Source: Burkholderiales bacterium
GTDB lineage: Bacteria; Pseudomonadota; Gammaproteobacteria; Burkholderiales; Burkholderiaceae_C
DNA: 64,000 nt
Direction: 5' to 3'
NCBI GenBank assembly: GCA_016000195.1
Contig: JAECRO010000008.1
Coordinates: 19,824-83,823 of the forward strand
The position numbers and the translations under genes were made by a program. This document shows, in pieces, positions 16,058 to 26,177 of the stretch. How positions within the stretch are numbered: the stretch's first letter is position 1; each line of letters begins with the position of its first letter. The notes under the pieces were generated by a model that was not told the DNA's origin, did no database searches, and saw nothing but the letters and a program-made list of their open reading frames with translations.

Positions 16058-19000
16058 ATGAACGCACCGCTGCCCGAGCACATCCGCAAAGCGCTGGAAA
16101 CCGTCACGCTCGACGACAAATATGCCATCGACCATGGCCGCGCCTTCATGAGCGGCGTGCAGGCGCTGGTCCGCCTGCCGATGCTCCAGCGCACGCGCGA
16201 CGCCATCGACGGCCTGAACACCGCCGGCTTCATCAGCGGCTACCGGGGCTCGCCGCTGGGCGGCTACGACCAGGCGCTGTGGGCGGCCAAAAAGCACCTG
16301 GCGGCGCACAACATCGTCTTCAAGCCGGGCGTGAACGAGGAACTCGGCGCCACCGCCGTCTGGGGCACGCAGCAGCTCGACCTGTACCCGCAGACCAACA
16401 AGTTCGACGGCGTGTTCGGCATCTGGTACGGCAAGGGGCCGGGCGTGGACCGCTGCTCGGACGTGTTCAAGCATGCCAACATGGCGGGCACGGCCAAACA
16501 TGGCGGCGTCATCGCCATTGCCGGCGACGACCATGTGAGCAAAAGCTCGACCGCGCCGCACCAGAGCGACCACATCTTCAAGGCCTGCGGCCTGCCGGTG
16601 TTTTTTCCGTCGAGCGTGCAGGAAATCCTCGACATGGGGCTGCATGCCTTTGCCATGAGCCGTTTTTCGGGCCTCTGGTCGGGCATGAAGACCATCCAGG
16701 AGGTCGTGGAGTCGTCGAGTTCGGTGTCGGTCGAGCCAAGCCGGGTGAAAATCATCATGCCCGAGGATTTCCAGATGCCGACTGGCGGCCTGCACATCCG
16801 CTGGCCCGACGCGCCGCTGGAGCAGGAAGCGCGGCTGATGGACTACAAGTGGTATGCCGCGCTGGCCTATGTGCGTGCCAACAAGCTCAACTACAACGTG
16901 ATTGCCGGGCCGAACGACCGCTTCGGCATCATCGCCAGCGGCAAGGCGTTCAACGACACGCGCCAGGCGCTGAACGACCTGGGGCTGGACGAAGACACCT
17001 GCCGCCAGCTTGGCATCCGGCTGCACAAGGTCAATGTGGTCTGGCCGCTTGAAGCGACCATCACGCGCGACTTCGCCATGGGCCTGCAGGAAATCCTGGT
17101 GGTCGAGGAAAAGCGCCAGGTCATCGAATACCAGGTCAAGGAAGAACTCTACAACTGGCGCGCCGACGTGCGGCCCAATGTACTCGGCAAGTTCGACGAG
17201 CCCGAGGGCGAGCAGTCGGGCGGCGAGTGGAGCCGCGCCAACCCGAGCGACCACTGGCTGCTGCGGCCCAAGGCCGACCTGACGCCGGCCATCATCGCCA
17301 AGGCGATTGCCAAGCGCCTGACCAGGCTGGGCGTGCCGTCGGACATCGTGGCGCGCATGCAGGCGCGCCTGGCCGTCATCGACGCTAGAGAACGCGCGCT
17401 GGCCGATACCAAGCTTGACACGGGCGAGCGCGCGCCGTGGTTCTGCAGCGGCTGCCCGCACAACACCAGCACCCGCGTGCCCGAGGGTTCGCGCGCGGTG
17501 GCCGGCATCGGCTGCCATTACATGGCGACCTGGATGGACCGCAGCACCTCGACCTTCACCCAGATGGGCGGCGAGGGCGTGCCGTGGGTCGGCCAGTCGG
17601 CGTTCACCACCGAGCCGCACATCTTTGCCAATCTGGGCGACGGCACCTACTTTCACAGCGGCCTGCTGGCGATTCGCCAGAGCATTGCCAGCGGCGTCAA
17701 CATCACCTACAAAATCCTCTACAACGATGCCGTCGCGATGACGGGCGGCCAGCAGGTTGGCGAGCGGCCCGAGGGCCATTCGGTGCTGCAGATCATGCAA
17801 AGCCTGGATGCCGAGGGCGTGAGCAAGCTGGTGATCGTGACCGACGAGCCGGAAAAATACGACGGCGCCAAGCTGGCGGGCGGCGTGACCGTGCATCACC
17901 GGGACGAGCTGGACCGTATCCAGCGTGAATTCCGCGAACTCAAGGGCACGACGGTCATCATCTACGACCAGACCTGTGCGACCGAAAAGCGCCGCCGCCG
18001 CAAGCGCGGCACGCTGCTGGACCCGGCCAGGCGCGTGGTCATCAATGAACTGGTGTGCGAAGGCTGCGGCGACTGCTCGGTGCAGTCGAACTGCCTGTCG
18101 GTCGAGCCGCTGGAAACCGAGTTCGGCCGCAAGCGCCAGATCAACCAGAACACCTGCAACAAGGATTACTCCTGCCTGAAGGGCTTTTGCCCGAGCCTCG
18201 TGACGGTCGAAGGCGGCCAGCTCAAAAAGCCGAAGAAAGAGAAAAAGGGCGACCTGCACAGCCTGCCGCCGATTCCCGAGCCGGTGCTGCCGGTGGCCGA
18301 GAACGCCTGGGGCATCGTGGTCGGCGGCGTGGGCGGCACCGGCGTCATCACCATCGGCCAGCTGCTGGGCATGGCCGCGCACCTCGAAGGCAAGGGCGTG
18401 GTCACGCAGGATGCCGGCGGGCTGGCGCAAAAAGGCGGCGCGACCTGGAGCCATATCCAGATTGCCAACCGGCCCGAGTCCATCTACACCACGAAGGTGG
18501 ACACGGCAAAAGCCGACCTGGTGATCGGCTGCGACCCCATCGTGACCGCCAGCCCGTACACGCTGGCAACCATGCAGCCGGGCCGCACCTTCGTGGCGAT
18601 GAATTCGCACGGCACGCCGACGGCGGCCTTCGTGACCAACCCCGACTGGCAGTTTCCGGGCAGCAACTGCGACAGCGCCGTTCGTTCGGCTGTGGGCGTG
18701 GAGGGGATGGCCAGCTTTGATGCCGAACAGGTTGCCGTGCAGCTGATTGGCGACTCGATCTACACCAACCCGCTGATGCTGGGCTTTGCCTGGCAAAAAG
18801 GCCGGGTGCCGCTGTCCCATGCTTCCTTGACGCGGGCGATTGAACTCAACGGCATCCAGGTGGACAACAACAAGGCGGCGTTTGAATGGGGCCGTCGCTG
18901 CGCGCATGACCTGACGGCTGTGCAGGCGCTGTTCAAGGCCGCGCAGGTGATCCAGTTTGTCAGGAAATCGTCGCTGGCCGAGATGCTGGTCAAGCGGGTG

Positions 19001-19624
19001 GCTTTCCTGACGGATTACCAGAACGCCGCGTATGCGCAGACCTACCAGGACTTTGTTGAAAAAGTGCGCCTGGCAGAAGCGCCGCTGGGCCAGACCACGC
19101 TGACCGAGGCCGTCGCCCGTTACCTTTTCAAGCTCATGGCGTACAAGGATGAGTACGAAGTGGCAAGGCTGCATACCGACACGGGTTTCCTGAACAAGGT
19201 CAATGCCATGTTCGAGGGCGACTTCAAGCTGAACTACCATCTGGCGCCGCCCTTGATTGCGTCGAAAAACGACAAGGGCGAGTTGCAAAAACAGCAATTC
19301 GGCCCCTGGATGCTGACCGGCTTCAAGTTGCTCGCCAAGCTCAAAGGCTTGCGCGGCACGCCCCTCGATGTGTTTGGCCGCACCGGCGAGCGTCGGGAAG
19401 AGCGCGCGCTGATTGCCGAGTACCGGGCCAGCCTGAACGAAGTGCTGGCCGGCCTGACCCCTCAGAACCATGCCGCAGCCGTGGAAATCGCCCGCATTCC
19501 CGAGCTGATCAAAGGCTACGGCCACGTCAAGGCGCGCCATCTGGCCACGGCCCGGCCGCAATGGACGGCGCTGATGCAGGCCTTCCGCCAGCCCGTCGCG
19601 ATGCATAAAAAGCAGGTTGCCTGA
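16058..19624 (+). CDS. fused indolepyruvate ferredoxin oxidoreductase (alpha, beta and gamma parts)
   Basis: The 1188-residue enzyme contains all parts of a 2-oxoacid:ferredoxin oxidoreductase in one chain: an N-terminal pyrimidine-binding-like part (GYRGSPLGGYD), the TPP site GDGTYFHSGLLAIRQS near residue 527, Cys-rich Fe-S motifs (SGCPHNTS near 465, CEGCGDCSVQSNC near 667, CNKDYSCLKGFCP near 704), and the C-terminal gamma domain GGVGGTGVITIGQLLGM near 756. It oxidatively decarboxylates arylpyruvates from Phe, Tyr or Trp to aryl-acetyl-CoA. Fused large forms of this kind are known in aerobic proteobacteria that degrade aromatic amino acids. Start: ATG 16058 after TTCTGGAGAC. Confidence 0.93.
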   Translation: MNAPLPEHIRKALETVTLDDKYAIDHGRAFMSGVQALVRLPMLQRTRDAIDGLNTAGFISGYRGSPLGGYDQALWAAKKHLAAHNIVFKPGVNEELGATAVWGTQQLDLYPQTNKFDGVFGIWYGKGPGVDRCSDVFKHANMAGTAKHGGVIAIAGDDHVSKSSTAPHQSDHIFKACGLPVFFPSSVQEILDMGLHAFAMSRFSGLWSGMKTIQEVVESSSSVSVEPSRVKIIMPEDFQMPTGGLHIRWPDAPLEQEARLMDYKWYAALAYVRANKLNYNVIAGPNDRFGIIASGKAFNDTRQALNDLGLDEDTCRQLGIRLHKVNVVWPLEATITRDFAMGLQEILVVEEKRQVIEYQVKEELYNWRADVRPNVLGKFDEPEGEQSGGEWSRANPSDHWLLRPKADLTPAIIAKAIAKRLTRLGVPSDIVARMQARLAVIDARERALADTKLDTGERAPWFCSGCPHNTSTRVPEGSRAVAGIGCHYMATWMDRSTSTFTQMGGEGVPWVGQSAFTTEPHIFANLGDGTYFHSGLLAIRQSIASGVNITYKILYNDAVAMTGGQQVGERPEGHSVLQIMQSLDAEGVSKLVIVTDEPEKYDGAKLAGGVTVHHRDELDRIQREFRELKGTTVIIYDQTCATEKRRRRKRGTLLDPARRVVINELVCEGCGDCSVQSNCLSVEPLETEFGRKRQINQNTCNKDYSCLKGFCPSLVTVEGGQLKKPKKEKKGDLHSLPPIPEPVLPVAENAWGIVVGGVGGTGVITIGQLLGMAAHLEGKGVVTQDAGGLAQKGGATWSHIQIANRPESIYTTKVDTAKADLVIGCDPIVTASPYTLATMQPGRTFVAMNSHGTPTAAFVTNPDWQFPGSNCDSAVRSAVGVEGMASFDAEQVAVQLIGDSIYTNPLMLGFAWQKGRVPLSHASLTRAIELNGIQVDNNKAAFEWGRRCAHDLTAVQALFKAAQVIQFVRKSSLAEMLVKRVAFLTDYQNAAYAQTYQDFVEKVRLAEAPLGQTTLTEAVARYLFKLMAYKDEYEVARLHTDTGFLNKVNAMFEGDFKLNYHLAPPLIASKNDKGELQKQQFGPWMLTGFKLLAKLKGLRGTPLDVFGRTGERREERALIAEYRASLNEVLAGLTPQNHAAAVEIARIPELIKGYGHVKARHLATARPQWTALMQAFRQPVAMHKKQVA

Positions 19625-19819
19625 GGTTGGGGGCGCGGACCTTCGCGACTTGCGGGCTGACGCTTTTGGGCGGCTGGCCGCAAGCCGCCGGAAAATAGCC
19701 GTATGCGCGCCGGTTAAATTCACGGCGCGCCCTCGACGCATACAATCCACCAGTTCATGCTCCGGCCTTCATGGCCTGAGCGCTTGCCAGTGTTCCCTTC
19801 AATAATTGTGGAGTCAGCC

Positions 19820-20164
19820 GTGTTTATTTCCTCAGCTTTTGCTCAAACTGCTCCCGCTGCCGCAGCCGGCGGCAGTGACATGATGTCCACGCTTACAGGC
19901 ATGCTGCCGCTGGTGCTGATGTTCGTGGTGCTGTATTTCGTGATGATCCGCCCACAGATGAAAAAGCAAAAAGAACACCGCACCATGATAGAGGCGCTGG
20001 CCAAGGGTGACGAAGTCGCAACCGCCGGCGGCCTGCTGGGCAAGGTCATCCGCCTGGGCGAAGGTTATCTGACGCTGGAAATTTCCCCTGGCGTTGAAGT
20101 GCAGCTGCAGCGCAGCGCCATTGCCCAGGTGCTGCCCAAGGGCGCCATCAGCAGCGCCAAATAA
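19820..20164 (+). CDS. yajC: SecYEG auxiliary protein YajC
   Basis: From a GTG at 19820 the product has 114 residues: a short N-terminal stretch, one membrane helix (TGMLPLVLMFVVLYFVMIRP) and the cytosolic domain with the signature RPQMKKQKEHRTMIEALAKG. That is the usual YajC length. YajC forms a complex with SecD and SecF at the translocon. GTGGAG precedes the GTG. A longer frame from 19757 would add a non-conserved extension. The usual upstream neighbours queA and tgt are not here; the oxidoreductase gene takes their place. Confidence 0.92.
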   Translation: MFISSAFAQTAPAAAAGGSDMMSTLTGMLPLVLMFVVLYFVMIRPQMKKQKEHRTMIEALAKGDEVATAGGLLGKVIRLGEGYLTLEISPGVEVQLQRSAIAQVLPKGAISSAK

Positions 20165-20255
20165 GGCCGCATCGCAATAACGACGGCCTGGCCGGGCGCG
20201 CCTGGACAAATCGGGCCCGCTCCTTGTCTATCCGCTCATCAGGAACAAATCTCTC

Positions 20256-22133
20256 ATGAATCGTTATCCGGCCTGGAAGTACGCCCTTATCGTGGTCGTG
20301 CTGCTGATCGCAGCCCTGTACACGCTGCCCAATTTCTTTGGCGAAGCGCCTGCGGTGCAGATTTCCAGCAGCAAGTCCACCGTCAAGGTGGACACGACGA
20401 CGCTCGCCAAAGTCGAGCAGGCGCTCAAAGACGCAAGCATCGCCGCCGATGCTGTCACGCTCGAAGCGGGCTCCATCAAGGCCCGCTTTGGCACTACCGA
20501 TACCCAGCTCAAGGCCAAGGACGCCATCCAGAAGGCGCTGACGCCCGATGCTGCCGACCCGGCCTATGTGGTCGCGCTCAATCTGCTGTCGCGCTCGCCC
20601 GCCTGGCTGACCTCGCTGAATGCCAACCCGATGTACCTGGGGCTGGACCTGCGCGGCGGCGTGCATTTCATGCTGCAGGTGGACATGCAGGCCGCGCTGA
20701 CCAAGCGCGCCGAATCGCTGGCCGGCGACATCCGCCTGTCGCTGCGCGAAAAGAACATCCGCCACGGCGGCATTGCCCGCAACGGCCAGGCCATCGAGAT
20801 CCGGTTTGGTGATTCCGCCACTTTGACATCAGCCAAAAACCTGATCCAGGACCAGATCCCGGACCTTCAGATGGTCGAAGCGCCTGACGGCACCGACTAC
20901 AAGCTGACCGCGACCATCAAGCTAGACGCCGCGCGCCGCATCCAGGACCAGGCGCTCAAGCAGAACATGGTGACGCTGCACAACCGGATCAACGAACTCG
21001 GCGTGGCCGAGCCGGTGATCCAGCAGCAGGGTGCTGACCGCATCGTGGTGCAGCTGCCCGGCGTGCAGGACACCGCCAAGGCCAAGGACATTCTGGGCCG
21101 CACCGCCACGCTGGAAATGCGCCTGGTCGAGGACAGCGCCGAAGCGCGGGCGGCCGAGAATGGCAGCGGCCCGGTGCCGTTTGGTGCCGAACGCTTCTTC
21201 GAGCGCAACGGCCAGGCGGTGATTGTCAAGAAGCAGGTCATTTTGACCGGCGAAAACCTGACCGACGCCCAGCCCGGTTTTGATTCCCAGAACCAGCAGC
21301 CCAAGGTCGATTTGACGGTCGATGCCAAGGGTGGCCGCATCATGCGCGACACCAGCCGCGAAAACATCAAGAAGCGCATGGCGATTTTGCTGTTTGAAAA
21401 AGGCAAGGGCGAAGTGCTGACCGCGCCGGTCATCCAGGGCGAACTGGGCAACCGGTTCCAGATTTCCGGCTCGATGAGCGTGAATGAAGCCAGCGACCTG
21501 GCGCTGCTGCTGCGCGCCGGCTCCCTGGCCGCGCCCATGGACATCATTGAAGAGCGCACCATCGGCCCGACGCTGGGCGCCGAGAACATCACCAAGGGCT
21601 TTCACAGCGTGTCCTGGGGTTTTGCGGTGATCGTGGTCTTCATGGCAGCGTATTACATGCTGTTCGGCCTGTTCTCGGGTATTGCGCTGGCCGTCAACCT
21701 GCTGCTGCTGGTGGCCGTGCTGTCGATGCTGCAGGCCACCCTGACCCTGCCCGGCATGGCGGCGATGGCGCTGGCGCTCGGCATGGCGATTGACTCCAAC
21801 GTGCTGATCAATGAGCGCATCCGTGAAGAACTGCGCAGCGGCGCCTCGCCGCAGGCGGCCATCCATGCCGGCTATGAGCGGGCCTGGGCGACGATTCTGG
21901 ACTCGAACATCTCGACGCTGATCGCCGGCCTGGCCTTGCTGGCCTTTGGCTCGGGGCCGGTTCGCGGCTTTGCCGTGGTGCATTGCATCGGCATTCTGAC
22001 CAGCATGTTCTCGGCAGTGTTTTTCTCGCGCGGCCTGGTCAACCTCTGGTATGGCCGGCAGAAAAAGCTCAAGACAGTGTCGATTGGCACGGTATGGCGT
22101 CCGCCCTCAGAGGGCGCGCTCGCCAGGTCATGA
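20256..22133 (+). CDS. secD: protein translocase subunit SecD
   Basis: A 625-residue inner-membrane protein with a first membrane helix (YALIVVVLLIAALYTLPNFF), a large periplasmic domain containing the LGLDLRGGVHFMLQV motif, and a C-terminal RND-like bundle. In that bundle GMAAMALALGMAIDSNVLIN carries the conserved Asp needed for proton use. With SecF it pulls preproteins through SecYEG. It follows yajC by 91 bp and precedes secF by 38 bp. Confidence 0.97.
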   Translation: MNRYPAWKYALIVVVLLIAALYTLPNFFGEAPAVQISSSKSTVKVDTTTLAKVEQALKDASIAADAVTLEAGSIKARFGTTDTQLKAKDAIQKALTPDAADPAYVVALNLLSRSPAWLTSLNANPMYLGLDLRGGVHFMLQVDMQAALTKRAESLAGDIRLSLREKNIRHGGIARNGQAIEIRFGDSATLTSAKNLIQDQIPDLQMVEAPDGTDYKLTATIKLDAARRIQDQALKQNMVTLHNRINELGVAEPVIQQQGADRIVVQLPGVQDTAKAKDILGRTATLEMRLVEDSAEARAAENGSGPVPFGAERFFERNGQAVIVKKQVILTGENLTDAQPGFDSQNQQPKVDLTVDAKGGRIMRDTSRENIKKRMAILLFEKGKGEVLTAPVIQGELGNRFQISGSMSVNEASDLALLLRAGSLAAPMDIIEERTIGPTLGAENITKGFHSVSWGFAVIVVFMAAYYMLFGLFSGIALAVNLLLLVAVLSMLQATLTLPGMAAMALALGMAIDSNVLINERIREELRSGASPQAAIHAGYERAWATILDSNISTLIAGLALLAFGSGPVRGFAVVHCIGILTSMFSAVFFSRGLVNLWYGRQKKLKTVSIGTVWRPPSEGALARS

Positions 22134-22171
22134 CCGTTTCTTTTTCCTGAGCCGCATCCCAAGGACCCCAG

Positions 22172-23125
22172 ATGGAATTTTTCAAAATCCGGCGCGACAT
22201 TCCGTTCATGCGGCACGCGCTGATCTTCAACGTCATCAGTTTCGTCACCTTCGCGCTGGCGGTGTTTTTCCTGTTTTCACGCGGATTGCATCTGTCGGTC
22301 GAATTCACTGGCGGCACCCTGATGGAGGTGAATTACACCCAGGCCGCCGATGTGGGCAAGATCCGCGACACCGTGGCCAAGCTGGGCCTGAACGATGTCC
22401 AGGTGCAGAACTTCGGCACCTCGCGCGACGTGATGATTCGTTTGCCGGCGCAAAAGGGCGTCAGCACCGCGCAGCAGAGCGATACCGTGATGGCCGCGCT
22501 GAAAGCCGCCAGCCCTGACGTGACGCTGCGCCGCACCGAGTTTGTCGGCCCGCAGGTGGGCGAAGAACTGGCCCAGGACGGCCTCAAGGCGCTGGCCATG
22601 GTGGTGTTCGGCATCATGGTCTACCTGGCGTTTCGTTTCGAGTGGAAATATGCAGTCGCCGCCATCATCGCCAATTTGCATGACGTGATCATCATTCTCG
22701 GATTTTTCGCCTTTTTCCAGTGGGAGTTTTCGCTGGCGGTGCTGGCTGCCGTGCTGGCGGTGCTGGGCTACTCGGTGAATGAATCGGTGGTGATTTTTGA
22801 CCGTATCCGCGAGAACTTCCGCCGTTACCGCAAGATGAACACGGAGGAGATCATCAACAACGCGATCACTTCCACCATCAGCCGCACCATCATCACCCAT
22901 GGCTCCACCCAGATCATGGTGCTGTCGATGCTGCTGTTCGGCGGGCCGACGCTGTTTTACTTTGCGCTGGCACTGACCATCGGCATTTTGTTCGGGATTT
23001 ATTCCTCGGTTTTCGTGGCCGCTGCGATTGCAATGTGGCTGGGCATCAAGCGTGAAGACCTGATCAAGGGACCGGCGAAAAAAGACGAAGATCCCAACGA
23101 TCCGAACGCAGGCGCCACGGTGTAA
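22172..23125 (+). CDS. secF: protein translocase subunit SecF
   Basis: The 317-residue partner of SecD. The N-terminal helix starts after FMRHALIFN, the periplasmic part contains VEFTGGTLMEV, and the C-terminal membrane bundle has AVLAVLGYSVNESVVIFDRI, the SecF counterpart of the SecD proton-relay motif. The length is normal and the gene is intact. Confidence 0.97.
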   Translation: MEFFKIRRDIPFMRHALIFNVISFVTFALAVFFLFSRGLHLSVEFTGGTLMEVNYTQAADVGKIRDTVAKLGLNDVQVQNFGTSRDVMIRLPAQKGVSTAQQSDTVMAALKAASPDVTLRRTEFVGPQVGEELAQDGLKALAMVVFGIMVYLAFRFEWKYAVAAIIANLHDVIIILGFFAFFQWEFSLAVLAAVLAVLGYSVNESVVIFDRIRENFRRYRKMNTEEIINNAITSTISRTIITHGSTQIMVLSMLLFGGPTLFYFALALTIGILFGIYSSVFVAAAIAMWLGIKREDLIKGPAKKDEDPNDPNAGATV

Positions 23126-23142
23126 TTCTTAACCAGTCGTTC

Positions 23143-25554
23143 ATGGTGGCCGTGCCTTCTCCTAATTCCAAGCACAGTCTTCTTGCCGGGCAGGCCCGCG
23201 CCCTGTTTACCGAGCGTGCGGTCCGCATCTTGCCTGGACTGGCCAAAACCATCGGCGACACCCTGGCTGAACTGGCTGCACGGCCAGGCAATGCCCGTGA
23301 AATGCAGGATATGCGTGACGCCCTGCTGGCCTACCAGAAAAGCAGTTCAGTCTGGGTTCAGGGAACGCTCAAGGCCTGGACCCGGGCAGCGCCGCCGCCT
23401 GCTGCGTCTGCAGCATCCGCCTTGTCAGAGCTTGGCAAAATGGAACTGGTCGGCAACGAGGCGGTGGAAAACAGGATTCTTGCCTCGCGGCTGGCGCTGC
23501 GCCTGCTCGATTTTGCGAGCTGGGAACTCAATGACCTGCGCCTGCGTATCCAGAGCCTGGAAGGCCTGTCCGAATTGAGCCGGCAGGACATCTTCCGGCC
23601 TGAAGTGCTTGCGCAAGGCCTGATCGAGCAGTGGACGCTGGCTCCCCTGCCGCAGTCGGTGTGGCTGCTGGTTCAGGATGTTGTCCAGAAAAGCATGGCC
23701 GTGCAGATGCTGGAGATTTATCACGCAACCAACGAGTTCCTGATCAGGCGCGGCGTGATGGCGGAAATCGACCTGCGGCCTTTGGTCAGGCGAACCCCTT
23801 CTGCCGTGACGGGCAATGGGCCATCAAGCCTGAACGGTGCCGCCGAAGAACCGGCGCCAAAAACGTCTGCGGATAGCGGCATGGCGGGCGGTCCTGATAG
23901 CCTGAGGCGAAATCTGCAAACGGCTGAAGGCGGCGCGGCCATCAACCTGCCCTCGGCTGCGGAACCAGGCGCTGGCCCGCAGCAGGCGCGCGCTTGGTGG
24001 TCGGGCAACGCGGTTCAGGACGAAACACGCCTGCCGGCCGCGACCACGCCGCTGGAACGCGTGCGGATGCGGGCTCAGGGCGTGATGGGGCGTCTCAAGC
24101 AGTTGCTGACCAGTCGTGTGGAAGGTTTTGACGCGGCCCGGGTCCAGCAGGCATCGCCCCAGCTGGAGCAGGCCCTTAACCGCTTGCAGCAGCGGACCCA
24201 GGAAACCAGTTCAGACCCTTCCGTTCCGGCCGGGGAGTTTGACCTGGCACATGCTCAAACCCAGGTTGACCAGGCCCTTCAGGGGCTGCGCCAGCGCACC
24301 AGTGCGCTCAAGCAGGCCGCTTCCACGTCCACTGAAAAAGCCACCATCGAAATCGTCGCCCTGATGTTCCAGAGCATCCTGGCCGAAGACCGGATTCCGC
24401 CCCAGATACGTGTCTGGTTTGCGCGGCTGCAGATGCCGGTTCTGCGGGTTGCCATTGCCGAGCCGGAGTTTTTCGGCTCCCAGCAGCACCCGGCGCGCCA
24501 GCTGATTGACCGCATGGGCTCGTGCGCGCTGGGTTTTGACGTGACGGTGGCGGGCAATGTCCTGGAGTCTGAAATCAGGCGCGTGGTGCAGGTGATCGAG
24601 CAGTATCCAGAAACCGGGCGCCGGGTGTTCCAGCTGGTCTATGAAGAGTTTGACAAGTTCCTGTCGCGTTTTTTTGCCGAGCAGGGCAGCGTGGCACGGG
24701 CGGTCAGCCTGGCCCAGCAGCTTGAGCAAAAGGAAACCATGATCGTCCAGTACACCATCGAGATGCGGACCATGCTCAATGACATGCCGGTACGCGACGA
24801 GATACGGGGGTTTTTGTTCAGGATATGGGCCGAGGTGCTGGCCCTTGCCGCGATGAAGAATGGTCCGCAGCATGCGCAGACCCTGCTGCTCAAGCAGGCT
24901 GCGGCCGATCTGGTCTGGGCTGCCAGCGCCAAGCCTAACCGCAGCGACCGGACCCGTGTCATTGCCGCACTTCCCAGGCAACTCCAGCTGCTTCGGCAGG
25001 GCATGACGCTGCTGGGGCTGGACCTGCCGGCGCAGGACGTTCAGCTGAAAATCATCAGCGACACGCTGGTCGATGCCTTCATGTCAAAAACCGATGTGAT
25101 TCCCCTTGAAAAGATCGAGGCCATGGCCAGGCGGCTGACCAATCTCGAAGACTATTTGTCGGAACAGGATGTGGGCGACTTTCCGCTGGATGCCGACAGC
25201 CTGGTCACGATGATCGGGATTGATGCGGCCAGTATCGAAGTGATTGGTGATGGCGGCAGCCAGCCGACAGAAGCCATGCGCGCCTGGGCCAGGGAATTGC
25301 AGCCCGGCAGCTGGTTCAACCTGGACCACAACGGAAAAGTCAGCCATGTGCAGTTTGCGTGGTGCAGTGAGCGCAAGCAGCTGCACCTGTTTGCCGCCGC
25401 CGATGGCCGCAGCTTCCTGATCCAGATGCGCCGGCTGGCGGCTTACCTGCAGGCTGGGCTGCTGGTGCCGACTGAAGCGGAAACGCTGACGGTGCGCGCC
25501 ACCCGGGATGCGCTGGCCAAGATTGATGCCAATCCAGAGCGATTGCTCAGCTAG
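23143..25554 (+). CDS. DUF1631 family protein
   Basis: An 803-residue, mostly helical cytosolic protein following secF after 17 bp. Its stretches WVQGTLKAWTRAAPPP, LRLRIQSLEGLSELSRQDIF and ILAEDRIPPQIRVWFARLQM match the DUF1631 family, found mainly in beta- and gammaproteobacteria, whose role is unknown. The C-terminal third contains a PilZ-like tail (WARELQPGSWFNLDHNGKVS ... FAAADGRSFLIQMRRLAAYL). That suggests, without proving, a link to cyclic-di-GMP. No signal peptide or membrane helix is visible. Confidence 0.8.
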   Translation: MVAVPSPNSKHSLLAGQARALFTERAVRILPGLAKTIGDTLAELAARPGNAREMQDMRDALLAYQKSSSVWVQGTLKAWTRAAPPPAASAASALSELGKMELVGNEAVENRILASRLALRLLDFASWELNDLRLRIQSLEGLSELSRQDIFRPEVLAQGLIEQWTLAPLPQSVWLLVQDVVQKSMAVQMLEIYHATNEFLIRRGVMAEIDLRPLVRRTPSAVTGNGPSSLNGAAEEPAPKTSADSGMAGGPDSLRRNLQTAEGGAAINLPSAAEPGAGPQQARAWWSGNAVQDETRLPAATTPLERVRMRAQGVMGRLKQLLTSRVEGFDAARVQQASPQLEQALNRLQQRTQETSSDPSVPAGEFDLAHAQTQVDQALQGLRQRTSALKQAASTSTEKATIEIVALMFQSILAEDRIPPQIRVWFARLQMPVLRVAIAEPEFFGSQQHPARQLIDRMGSCALGFDVTVAGNVLESEIRRVVQVIEQYPETGRRVFQLVYEEFDKFLSRFFAEQGSVARAVSLAQQLEQKETMIVQYTIEMRTMLNDMPVRDEIRGFLFRIWAEVLALAAMKNGPQHAQTLLLKQAAADLVWAASAKPNRSDRTRVIAALPRQLQLLRQGMTLLGLDLPAQDVQLKIISDTLVDAFMSKTDVIPLEKIEAMARRLTNLEDYLSEQDVGDFPLDADSLVTMIGIDAASIEVIGDGGSQPTEAMRAWARELQPGSWFNLDHNGKVSHVQFAWCSERKQLHLFAAADGRSFLIQMRRLAAYLQAGLLVPTEAETLTVRATRDALAKIDANPERLLS

Positions 25555-25628
25555 GTGTTGAAGCCGAAGCACGCGGTCTGCGGCTCAGGGCGTAAAAAGG
25601 CCGGCAATGCGGGCCTGAACGCAGGCGG

Positions 25629-26153
25629 TCAATGGGCCAGACGGCCTTCGCTGTCGTCACACAACTCGTCGAGCACCAGTGCGTCGGGCTCTTCGCCAAA
25701 GCTCCAGTAGACCATGAGCACGATGATTTTCAGGTCGTCCAGCGAAACCGGATCGCCGGGCGCGGCCATTGCGCGGTCCAGCACGATTTCGCGCATGTAG
25801 GGCGGCAGCACGCCGGAGGCTTCAAGAAAGCACACAAATCCCAGGCTTTGCGCGCCCAGATGTTCCTGTTCGGCCACGGAATAAATGCGCAGGCTGCTGG
25901 CTGACTGCGCCTGCATGCGGGGATGCGCGCTGGCAAAGTCCGCCGAATCGCAGGAACTGGTGCTGGACGCTTCCGGCAGGCTGATCTGCGTGCCTTTGGC
26001 TGCTATGTTCAGGCCGTCCAGCCATATCAGTGCCTGCTGAATTTCCTCTGCTTCAAATCCTGCTGCGATGAGTTTGCGCCCCAGCCTGTCAAATTCAGGA
26101 CAGGCAGCGCCTTGCCAGTAATTTTCGTAAACATAGACCAGAACTTCAAACAT
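25629..26153 (-). CDS. smg: Smg family protein (DUF494)
   Basis: A 174-residue protein beginning MFEVLVYVYENYW, the hallmark of the Smg/DUF494 family, with the usual acidic C-terminus. Function unknown; the gene almost always sits behind dprA, as here (24 bp downstream of it), so it is the last gene of the lysM-dprA-smg group. The topA gene often found next is absent. Confidence 0.93.
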   Translation of the reverse strand: MFEVLVYVYENYWQGAACPEFDRLGRKLIAAGFEAEEIQQALIWLDGLNIAAKGTQISLPEASSTSSCDSADFASAHPRMQAQSASSLRIYSVAEQEHLGAQSLGFVCFLEASGVLPPYMREIVLDRAMAAPGDPVSLDDLKIIVLMVYWSFGEEPDALVLDELCDDSEGRLAH

Positions 26154-26177
26154 GCATTCAATATAACGCAGATAAGG

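Noticed and set aside
2877..19750. Very long open frames opposite glnE (904 codons) and opposite the indolepyruvate oxidoreductase gene (1266 codons)
   Set aside because: They are antisense shadows caused by high GC at third positions; the translations are His/Arg/Gly-rich without motifs, while the opposite strands encode complete known enzymes.
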